From: CAZIOQ01 sp964540975
Lineage (GTDB): Bacteria > Patescibacteriota > Microgenomatia > UBA12405 > UBA6130
NCBI GenBank assembly: GCA_964540975.1
Contig: CAZIOQ010000017.1
Span: forward strand, 1 to 20,712
Direction: 5' to 3'
Length of the DNA stretch: 20,712 nt
A program made the translations under genes and the position numbers. Under the pieces are notes generated by a model. It saw nothing but the letters and a program-made list of their open reading frames with translations, had not been told where the DNA came from and ran no database searches. This document shows positions 13,820 to 20,039 of the stretch, piece by piece. Positions within the stretch are counted from its first letter, which is position 1, and each line of letters starts with the position of its first letter.

Positions 13820-14593
13820 TCAAATTTCGCCAAAGGAAATCCGCATCCCTATCGGACAATGGTCAGAGCCAGGAACTTGGGAAAGAATAAAGGCATCTTT
13901 TAATTTTGGAGCCAAACGCTGGCTGACAAAACCATAATCAATTCTCCAACCCAAATTTCTTTGTCTTGCCCCAAAAGAATAAGGCCACCAGGTATAAAAT
14001 CTTCCTTCTTTGTGAAATTTCCGGAAGCTATCAACAAAACCCAAGGCTAAAAGTCGGTCTATCTGCTTTCTTTCTTTTGGAGTAAACATAATATTGTTTT
14101 TGTTTTCTTTTGGTCGAGCCAAGTCAATTTCTTTATGAGCGATATTAAAATCGCCAGCCAAAATCAGGTTTTTCTGACTTACCAAAAGGTTTTTTAAATA
14201 ACCAAAAAGATACTTATAAGCCTTAAGTTTATAACCTAGATTTTCTTTTTGCCTGCCGCCATGAGGTAAATAAAGATTTAGCAAACTAAAACCAGCAAAA
14301 TCCAAGCGTAAACTTCGGCCTTCACCATCAAATCTTTCTAAGCCAATTTTTGTTTCCATCCCCAGCGGTTTTTTCTTGCTAAAAACTGCTGTTCCGGCAT
14401 AACCTAGCTTTTTGGCGCAGTTAAAATAAGCAAAATAATCTTTTGGATAAACTAAATCAAAGCCCAACTGGCTTTCGCTAATCTTTATTTCCTGAAGACA
14501 AACAATCTCAGGCTTGGTTTTTTCCAACCACTCCCAAAATCCTTTTTTCCCCACCACCCGCAAGCCATTAACATTCCACGAGATTATTTTCAT
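13820..14593 (-). CDS. xth: Exodeoxyribonuclease III (AP endonuclease)
   Basis: The 257-residue enzyme removes nucleotides 3' to 5' and cuts DNA at abasic sites in base-excision repair. All motifs of the exonuclease III/EEP fold are present: SWNVNGLR (5-12) with Asn7, LQEIK (33-37) with Glu35, Tyr108 (LYLPHGG), AGDFNIAH (146-153) with Asp148 and Asn150, GWRIDYGF (215-222), and GSDHCPI (242-248) with Asp244 and His245. Length is normal. It is the last gene of the minus-strand metal cluster, 22 bases after the YibE/F gene. Its place there may simply be genome packing; a link between metal or oxidative stress and repair is only an inference. Confidence 0.95.
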   Translation of the reverse strand: MKIISWNVNGLRVVGKKGFWEWLEKTKPEIVCLQEIKISESQLGFDLVYPKDYFAYFNCAKKLGYAGTAVFSKKKPLGMETKIGLERFDGEGRSLRLDFAGFSLLNLYLPHGGRQKENLGYKLKAYKYLFGYLKNLLVSQKNLILAGDFNIAHKEIDLARPKENKNNIMFTPKERKQIDRLLALGFVDSFRKFHKEGRFYTWWPYSFGARQRNLGWRIDYGFVSQRLAPKLKDAFILSQVPGSDHCPIGMRISFGEI

Positions 14594-14615
14594 TTCCCAA
14601 ACAAATTTTTGCTTG

Positions 14616-15862
14616 CTAAAAAAGTAATATCGGCACAGCAGAAATTAAACCAATACTCCCAACCAAGGTGCGAACAATTTCTTCGGCAATAATTTCATAA
14701 TTAGTTACCTGAGAAAAAGGCATTGGGTTGTCGACAAAAAGCAAAGGCAAAGGCAAGGCTGCTCCGGTATAAACTAAAACTAAAGTATTGACCATTGAAG
14801 CAATGTGGTTTTGACTAACATTCATTGCCTGCCAAAAAAGCTGGCGCGGCCGGATTTTGGGATTAGTCTTTTTAAGCTGCTCACCACTGCCGGCCGAGAA
14901 ACAGTAATATTATCCAAAACTCCCAACGTGCCAATAATAATTCCCGCCAACAAAAGCCCCTTAATATCCATTGTTCCTTTTTTAGCAACCTGTAAAAAAC
15001 CTGCTCCTTCTGAGGCATAACCCGATAATCTAGTGACTTCAACAAAAACTTTTGCCAAAATGCCAGTAATTATTAAAGCGGCAAGAGTACCAATTAAAGC
15101 CACCGTAGTCTTTTTATCAAATCCATGAGAAAGATAAAAAGTCAGGGGTAAAATAAAGCTAAATATCACCAAAAAAGAAACCCCCAGGCCAAAAGGGGAA
15201 CTTACTCCCCGCCAACGGCCAACCGCCATCACCAAAATAGCAAAAATCAAAAACAGCCAAAGCAACGGCAATCTTCTAATATAATCGCTAATATAAAAAA
15301 TATCATTTCCCTCCAAATCCTGAGTTCGGTTAAGTAAAACCTTATCCCCCACTCGGTATTTTTGTTGACCAACTAAAGAAATACTTCCTGCCTCAACAGC
15401 AACTTCCTTACCTTTAAGAGAGCCGTGGGTAACCAAAACTTCTAATTGTTGTTGGGATAATGTCTGCTGGCCTGCCTGGGTAGTTAATTCTTCTTTGATG
15501 ATTTTAACAACTTTTCCTTCCAAAATCTCTTCCTCCACCGCTTGAACTTTGGGGGTAAGGCTCAATCCTAAAAACAAAAGTAATGCTATCAAAACAATTT
15601 TAATTGCCCTACCCTTGATTATTGCCTGGGCAATTTTTTTCCGGGCACTTTCCAAGATCCTGGCAAAAGTTGGTTGGGAAATTTTCATTTTTTTCGCCGC
15701 CTCCTCTTGTTCTAGTTCGTCAATTTCATAAAGCTTTAAAGCCTCAAGCTCATCAGGCAACAAAACCACCTCTTCAAGTATTCTCAAAGGAATACCTCGG
15801 GGTTTAAAGTAATAGACATCTGGTTTAAACCTCACGCAACGAGGTATTCTCGGTCTTGGCAT
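14616..15862 (-). pseudogene. DUF134-YibE/F fusion interrupted by a one-base frameshift
   Basis: Residues 1-88 are a DUF134 domain (MPRPRIPRCVRF, PLRILEEVVLLPDELEALKL, and the helix-turn-helix-like EEAAKKMKISQPTFARIL). It runs straight into a hydrophobic segment (about 88-105) and a YibE/F membrane domain with more helices (about 199-215, 225-245, 252-275, 300-320). The first frame ends at 14822 with KSGRASFFGRQ. From about 14882 a second frame, ending at 14616, restores the expected YibE/F sequence: KKTNPKIRPRQLFWQAMNVS, NHIASMVNTLVLVYTGAALP and EIIAEEIVRTLVGSIGL. One extra base near 14882 (restoring VVEQLKKTNP) would make a single protein of about 415 residues. Slippage on the A5 run is another option. 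YibE/F proteins are multi-pass membrane proteins of unproven transport function. CDF gene directly upstream. Confidence 0.8.
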
Positions 15863-15863
15863 A

Positions 15864-16913
15864 TCAACGTCTTTCTAAATTAATTTTACAATTTGGACAT
15901 TCTAAAGTTGAACAGGGAACGCCCCTCTGATGAACAACTTTATAACCGCATTTTGGGCAAACACACCAACCTCCCGGCCCTCTACCGGCCGCTTCCTTAA
16001 CTTGGCCTTTAAATCTACCTCGTCTTTGCCAACCAAAACCCCGGCCAAAAGGAGGTTTGTAAAATCCAGTTTCTAGTTCGTGGCTGGCAATCTGAATAGC
16101 CACATAAGAAAGGTTGTTAATCTTTTCCATTAACTTTTCCCTTAAAATAGTAGAAATTCTAGTTGCTTCTTCAACGCTTAAGTTTTTAGGCAGGCTTATT
16201 TCCAAATTGGCAGTGATAACCGAACCCTTTTTTTGTGTTTTTAAAGAATTAAGGCTAACATTTTGGTCTTTGGCAATTGACCTTATTTTTTCTTCAACCT
16301 CTGGGCCAGCAGAAACATCAAGTAAAGAATCGGTTGCCTCCTTTCCCAAAGAAAAAGACTCCTTAACAATATAAAGGCCAATCAAAAAGGCAAAGACCGC
16401 ATCTGTCTGCGGCCAAAACTTAGTCAAAAAAAGGCCAATAAAAACCGCCAATGAACTTAAAACATCAATCCGGCTGTGAACTCCATCAGAAAGGAGGGCT
16501 AAAGAATTTTCCTTTTTCCCAAAATTAATTTTTAGCCTGGCAACTTCTTCATTTACTGCTGCCGAAAATATCATCGTTCCAAAAACCAGCCAATTAAGAT
16601 TAATAAAAGAAGGAGAAAAAAATTTTTTATAAGCTTCAAAAATAATCCCCAATCCGGTAGCTAAAAGGATCATCGTGATTACTACTCCGGCTAAAACCTC
16701 AAATTTAAAATGGCCATAAGGATGTTTTTCGTCAGCCGGTTTGCGAGCAATTTTAATCCCAAAAAAACTAACAACTGAAGAAAAAATGTCTATAAAAGAA
16801 TGGACGCCTTCGGCTAAAACTGCCGCTGAGGAAGAAAGCAAACCAACGGTAATTTTTACCGCCGCTAAAACAACATTAGCCGAAACAGAAACTAAAGCTA
16901 TTTTTTCTTTCAT
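15864..16913 (-). CDS. CDF cation efflux transporter with C-terminal Cys ribbon
   Basis: The 349-residue inner-membrane protein exports divalent metal ions such as Zn, Fe, Mn or Cd in exchange for protons. CDF signatures are clear: His38-x3-Asp42 in AEGVHSFIDIFSS and His146-x3-Asp150 in SDGVHSRIDVLSS form the transport site, and HPYGHFKFE (64-72) follows the first loop. Six membrane helices are expected up to about 190, then the cytoplasmic ferredoxin-like domain to 280. Unusually, a Gly/Arg/aromatic tail follows (PPFGRGFGWQRRGRFKG) and then a ribbon with Cys317, 319, 322, 334, 339 and 342 (CVCPKCGY and CPNC). Most CDF proteins end near residue 300. The tail resembles the Gly-rich part of the DUF5320 protein in this cluster. 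It overlaps the ATPase gene by four bases (ATGA). Confidence 0.93.
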   Translation of the reverse strand: MKEKIALVSVSANVVLAAVKITVGLLSSSAAVLAEGVHSFIDIFSSVVSFFGIKIARKPADEKHPYGHFKFEVLAGVVITMILLATGLGIIFEAYKKFFSPSFINLNWLVFGTMIFSAAVNEEVARLKINFGKKENSLALLSDGVHSRIDVLSSLAVFIGLFLTKFWPQTDAVFAFLIGLYIVKESFSLGKEATDSLLDVSAGPEVEEKIRSIAKDQNVSLNSLKTQKKGSVITANLEISLPKNLSVEEATRISTILREKLMEKINNLSYVAIQIASHELETGFYKPPFGRGFGWQRRGRFKGQVKEAAGRGPGGWCVCPKCGYKVVHQRGVPCSTLECPNCKINLERR

Positions 16914-17779
16914 TTTGTTTTGATAATTTGGCTAATAATTTCTTGAAATAACTTTTGATATCGAGAATTGATTTCTGTTACCGGCTTCATTTCAATCGTC
17001 GAATTAAGAAAATCCTTTCCATAATTAATTTTACCAAGAATGGGAATTTTCTTTTTTCGGGCAAATTCTTCTATCTTCAAACAAAAATCCTCTGAAAGAT
17101 CAAACTTGTTGATAATAATCCCATGCTTAATTCCAAAATGATTAGCCAAATACAAAACTCTCTTTAAATCAAAGAGAGCAGAGGGCGTTGGCTCGGTTAC
17201 CGCCACAATATAATCTGTCCCGACCAAAGAAGCAATCACTGGACAGCCAATCCCGGGCGAAGAATCAATAACAACCACCTCGGCTTTTATTTTTTCATTA
17301 ATTTTATCAGAATATTTCCTTACTTCAGCCACGACTTCGCCAGAAGCAAGTTCTCCCAGTTTTAGTTCGCCAGAGACAAGGTTTACCTTATAATTTTTAC
17401 CAGTATAAATCGTGCCAATTTCTTTTTTGTTTTCCGTTATCGCACCGGTAGGGCAGGCGACAACACAGGCCTTGCAACCAATACACACATCTTTTACAAA
17501 GGCGGGATATTTTTCCTTAACAAAAACAATAGCATTTTGTTTACAAACTTGAGCACATTTGCCGCATTTTGTGCATTTATCAAAATTCCATTTAGGAATT
17601 GGCTGATAAACGATGGCGTGCCTTTTTCTTTTTACGGAAAGTAAAAGGTGGTCATTGGGACATTCAGCATCCGCATCCACGAGCATAGTTTTATTTTCTC
17701 TGGCAAATTCTACTGCCAAAGAAGTTGCCACCATTGATTTCCCCACCCCTCCTTTTCCTCCAGTGATTACAATTTTCAT
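16910..17779 (-). CDS. MinD-type P-loop ATPase with inserted 2x[4Fe-4S] domain
   Basis: The 289-residue protein belongs to the MinD/Mrp superfamily of deviant Walker A ATPases that carry a ferredoxin insert. The Walker A motif is GGKGGVGKS (7-15), Asp35 lies in LVDADAECPN, and DSSPGIGCPV is the switch II-like region. Two clusters are inserted early: Cys69-x2-Cys72-x2-Cys75-x3-Cys79 (CTKCGKCAQVCK) and Cys99-x2-Cys102-x2-Cys105-x3-Cys109 (CIGCKACVVACP). Such proteins occur beside NifX/NifB-like proteins in anaerobes and are thought to bind or hand over Fe-S units, but their exact task is not settled. The cluster normally has two of these genes; only one is seen here. The overlap with the CDF gene implies coupled translation. 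Confidence 0.92.
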   Translation of the reverse strand: MKIVITGGKGGVGKSMVATSLAVEFARENKTMLVDADAECPNDHLLLSVKRKRHAIVYQPIPKWNFDKCTKCGKCAQVCKQNAIVFVKEKYPAFVKDVCIGCKACVVACPTGAITENKKEIGTIYTGKNYKVNLVSGELKLGELASGEVVAEVRKYSDKINEKIKAEVVVIDSSPGIGCPVIASLVGTDYIVAVTEPTPSALFDLKRVLYLANHFGIKHGIIINKFDLSEDFCLKIEEFARKKKIPILGKINYGKDFLNSTIEMKPVTEINSRYQKLFQEIISQIIKTK

Positions 17780-17810
17780 AGTTTATGTTCCTCGCGGACA
17801 TTTCCCATGT

Positions 17811-18440
17811 CTACTTTTTAATTTTATTATTATTTTTAATCCCTTTTATACTTTTCTTATTACACATTCTCCTGACCATTCCAGCTAATAAATTTATTCT
17901 CGGAACTCTTTGAATATAATCTCTGTATGCATTGCCAAACTTTCTTATATTTCTTTTCTCTTCTTCTATCATTGCCAAACATAACAAAAGAGTCAGTATT
18001 GCTCCTATAACCAAATTGATCAAGTGTGGCGCTATGAGTATCAATGAAAAAATAATCAATATATGACCCAAAAATTCCGGATGGCGAACAAAGACATACA
18101 AACCGCTTTCTACAAAAATTTCTTTGCTGACCTCATTTTCTGTTACCCGACTCTTCTTACGCGATTGACTTGAACTCAATAAAATAATTATTCCAAATAC
18201 CAAAGTTATCCATCCTACATATATTAGTGCTAATAAATTAGCCGAATTATAGAAAAGAATGGAAAATACGATTAGCAGAGTATATAAGGCAATATATACT
18301 ATATGACCAATTAGATGACCGACATTTTTCTCATTAGGTAGGTCAATTTCCCTATGGGTTGTCTGAACCTTTATTTCTGGGGAATTATTTCTCAGAGGTG
18401 GCGTTTGCTTTTGATTTAAGTTTTCCATGGCAGTTTTCAC
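17811..18440 (-). CDS. Isoprenylcysteine/phospholipid methyltransferase-like membrane enzyme
   Basis: The 209-residue protein has a polar N-terminus, several membrane helices (about 43-63, 67-90, 125-158) and the ICMT/PEMT C-terminal signature: VRHPEFLGH (118-126), EEE (159-161), FGNAYRDYIQRVPR (168-181). These residues bind S-adenosylmethionine at the membrane face, so a SAM-dependent methyl transfer to a lipid or isoprenoid-linked group is likely. The substrate is not evident. The start is GTG 18440-18438 or ATG 18428-18426; neither has a strong Shine-Dalgarno. A gap of 118 bases separates it from the NifX-like pair, and a small hairpin (GACAT/ATGTC, 17797-17801 with 17807-17811) overlaps its stop. 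It may be an insertion into the metal cluster, not a functional member. Confidence 0.82.
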   Translation of the reverse strand: MKTAMENLNQKQTPPLRNNSPEIKVQTTHREIDLPNEKNVGHLIGHIVYIALYTLLIVFSILFYNSANLLALIYVGWITLVFGIIILLSSSQSRKKSRVTENEVSKEIFVESGLYVFVRHPEFLGHILIIFSLILIAPHLINLVIGAILTLLLCLAMIEEEKRNIRKFGNAYRDYIQRVPRINLLAGMVRRMCNKKSIKGIKNNNKIKK

Positions 18441-18558
18441 TTTCTTTCTATATTAGTGAAAATCTTGATCTTTACTGACTTTATTTTATCAATTTTTATA
18501 GGGTTATGCATTGATTTTTTAGCTTGTTTTTTTTCATCATTTACTATAATTTTCAGGG

Positions 18559-18894
18559 TTAAAAAATATCTTCTTTCGATAATTTTTTCAATTTGCCTTC
18601 TTTAAATTTTTCAATGTTTTCTAAAATCGTCCCTTCAATTGCTTTGAATGCTTCAATTTTGTAATTTTTGAATTTTTCAAAAGCCATCGGACCCAAACCA
18701 AAAGCTACAACTACCTTAACATTTTGTCTTTTTAAAAAATCTGGCGGAAGTCCCTTTCCTTTAATCTCCGGATTTTCAAAAACCTCAAAACTGCCCTTTC
18801 CTGTATCGTAAAGCAAAAAATTCTTTGCTCTTCCAAAATGCAAAGCTATTTCTGCTTCCGGATTTTTACCGTCTGTCGCGAAAGCAATTTTCAT
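18559..18894 (-). CDS. NifX/NifB-like Fe-Mo cofactor-binding family protein (second copy)
   Basis: The 111-residue protein has the dinitrogenase iron-molybdenum cofactor biosynthesis fold: MKIAFATDGKNPEAEIALHF, GRAKNFLLYDT, then a hydrophobic VKVVVAFGLGPMAFEKFK and a helical end. In nitrogen fixers such proteins carry Fe-S or Fe-Mo precursors, but small stand-alone copies are common in anaerobes that do not fix nitrogen, and no nitrogenase gene is seen here. The usual cysteine-free HFGR motif, a likely ligand region, is kept (His19, Phe20, Gly21, Arg22). It follows the first copy by six bases. The two copies are only distantly alike, so they may have distinct roles or form a heteromer. Confidence 0.88.
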   Translation of the reverse strand: MKIAFATDGKNPEAEIALHFGRAKNFLLYDTGKGSFEVFENPEIKGKGLPPDFLKRQNVKVVVAFGLGPMAFEKFKNYKIEAFKAIEGTILENIEKFKEGKLKKLSKEDIF

Positions 18895-18900
18895 ATTATT

Positions 18901-19239
18901 TTATTCAAATTTTTCTAATTTTCCTTCAATAAACTTCTCAATTACTTCTTTTACTTTCCCTTTCCCTTGATAAATCTCAATATTGAATTGCTTTAAAACA
19001 TCAAGAGCTCTCGGACCCACATTGCCCGTTATTACCGCCTTAGTATTCTTTTCTGCCACCAGTTGAGCGGCTGAAATACCGGCTCCAGCCATCTGATTTT
19101 CGCTTTCATTTTTTATCGCCTGAAAACTTTTTATTTTTCCATTCTCAATTTCAACAACGATAAAAAAGGAGCATCTGGCAAATACCTTACTAACATTATC
19201 GGTGAAATTTTTCCCATTCGAACTTACTGCTATTTTCAT
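18901..19239 (-). CDS. NifX/NifB-like Fe-Mo cofactor-binding family protein (first copy)
   Basis: The 112-residue product shares the family pattern: MKIAVSSNGKNFTDNVSKVF, FIVVEIENGKI, and TKAVITGNVGPRALDVLKQF, with GAGISAAQLVAEKN in the middle. Compared with the second copy, the HFGR segment is changed to VFARC (Cys23), so the potential ligand is cysteine in place of histidine. It overlaps the DUF5320 gene by four bases (ATGA), so the two are coupled. It probably binds a metal or Fe-S intermediate in the cytoplasm; direct evidence is lacking. Confidence 0.88.
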   Translation of the reverse strand: MKIAVSSNGKNFTDNVSKVFARCSFFIVVEIENGKIKSFQAIKNESENQMAGAGISAAQLVAEKNTKAVITGNVGPRALDVLKQFNIEIYQGKGKVKEVIEKFIEGKLEKFE

Positions 19240-19508
19240 TTTTGTCCTTTGAGTTCGGCTAAACGGGCTTTAATGGCTTTCAATTCTTCTTCTAAATCTC
19301 TCTCCTCATCTTTTAGTATTTCTTCTTCTTCTTTCTTGGTTATTTGAGGTCGATATGGATAAGCTCCATATGGATAACCCCAAAACCTTCGCCAACCAAA
19401 TCCACGACCCCAACCTCTTCTCCAAGCCAAACCAGCGCCGCAAGGACCCAATCCCCAGCCAGTGCCGGGACCCAAACCCCAAGGACCTGTTCCGTCAAAT
19501 CTTGGCAT
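19236..19508 (-). CDS. DUF5320 Gly/aromatic-rich protein
   Basis: From the ATG at 19508 this encodes 90 residues. The start MPRFDGTGPWGLGPGTGWG is the DUF5320 signature. A Gly/Arg/Trp/Tyr-rich middle (RRGWGRGFGWRRFWGYPYG) follows, with a single Cys in GPCGAG. The end is a charged coiled coil (KKEEEEILKDEERDLEEELK and on). The family has no proven function but travels with NifX-like and MinD-type genes in anaerobes. A GTG three codons upstream is in frame, but the strong ribosome binding site supports the ATG. It is the first gene of the cluster, behind the consensus promoter and palindrome. Confidence 0.88.
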   Translation of the reverse strand: MPRFDGTGPWGLGPGTGWGLGPCGAGLAWRRGWGRGFGWRRFWGYPYGAYPYRPQITKKEEEEILKDEERDLEEELKAIKARLAELKGQK

Positions 19509-19513
19509 ATTTT

Positions 19514-19523
19514 TCACCTCCTT
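19514..19523 (-). promoter_or_regulatory. Strong ribosome binding site of DUF5320
   Basis: On minus the bases read AAGGAGGTGA, five bases before the ATG at 19508. Confidence 0.88.
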
Positions 19524-19534
19524 TCTCCTAATTT

Positions 19535-19575
19535 TGAATATATATTCATTATACTGCGATGGCTCCAGATGTCAA
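19535..19575 (-). promoter_or_regulatory. Consensus promoter with palindromic operator for the metal cluster
   Basis: On minus, TTGACA (19575-19570) and TATAAT (19553-19548) are both perfect with a 16-base spacer. TGAATATATATTCA (19535-19548) is a perfect 14-bp palindrome that starts at the last base of the -10 box and covers the transcription start. A repressor bound there would block the promoter. The TGAA-n6-TTCA form is like operators of ArsR/SmtB metal sensors, a likeness only; no such regulator is in the window. Confidence 0.75.
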
Positions 19576-19606
19576 GAGGAAATTGCTCCTTGATTTAAAT
19601 CCCAAT

Positions 19607-19625
19607 TTAGACTACCCTTAGACTA
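19607..19625 (+). promoter_or_regulatory. Direct repeats TTAGACTA x2 upstream of cupin
   Basis: TTAGACTA occurs at 19607-19614 and 19618-19625, an 11-base period, one helical turn. With one mismatch the pair also reads as an inverted repeat (TTTAG...CTAAA). The second copy reaches the ribosome binding site AAAGGGGGTGA (19625-19635), so a bound protein could block translation or transcription. TTGATT (19590-19595) is a weak -35 candidate. Confidence 0.45.
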
Positions 19626-19640
19626 AAGGGGGTGAAAAAA

Positions 19641-20036
19641 ATGAAAGGCTATCATACTGATATTGAACAGGCCACAGAAAACAATACCAATTATCGCCAG
19701 GTTTTGTATACCGGTAAACACCTTCAGTTGGTTTTAATGTCCTTGCAACCGGATGAAGAAATTGGCATGGAAGTTCATCCGGAAAACGACCAGTTTTTCC
19801 GCTTTGAAGAAGGCGAGGGGGAAGTGGTTATTGATGGTAACGAATATTTAGTACAAGATGGCGATGCGATAATTGTTCCTGCCGGAGCCCAACATAATGT
19901 TGTTAATACCGGCAGCGAACCGCTAAAACTTTACACTATTTATGCTCCTCCCCATCATCGCCATGATGTGGTGAAAGCAACGAAAGCAGAGGCAGACGCC
20001 GACGCTCCAGAATTTGATGGAGTAACAAGCGAATAA
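19641..20036 (+). CDS. Cupin domain protein
   Basis: From the ATG at 19641 this encodes 131 residues, a single-domain cupin. Motif 2 is exact: GDAIIVPAGAQHNVVN. Motif 1 (GMEVHPENDQFFRFEEGEG) keeps the first His but has Glu or Asn where the second His is usual. A metal site of two His plus an acidic residue is still possible. The C-terminus (HHRHDVVKATKAEADADAPE) has a His cluster and an acidic tail. Close relatives are annotated as cupins without a proven reaction. The GTG three codons upstream is rejected because the ribosome binding site overlaps it. The gene looks richer in G+C than its neighbours, a hint of transfer. It ends three bases before the converging LutB-like gene. Confidence 0.88.
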   Translation: MKGYHTDIEQATENNTNYRQVLYTGKHLQLVLMSLQPDEEIGMEVHPENDQFFRFEEGEGEVVIDGNEYLVQDGDAIIVPAGAQHNVVNTGSEPLKLYTIYAPPHHRHDVVKATKAEADADAPEFDGVTSE

Positions 20037-20039
20037 AAT

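Noticed and set aside
14616..14825. A separate 69-residue membrane protein
   Set aside because: Its sequence is the expected C-terminal end of YibE/F, and the frame continues upstream of its ATG into the same family sequence, so it is part of the frameshifted gene.
18559..19239. Nitrogen fixation genes
   Set aside because: Small NifX/NifB-like proteins are common in organisms that do not fix nitrogen, and no nitrogenase structural or NifB radical SAM gene is present.
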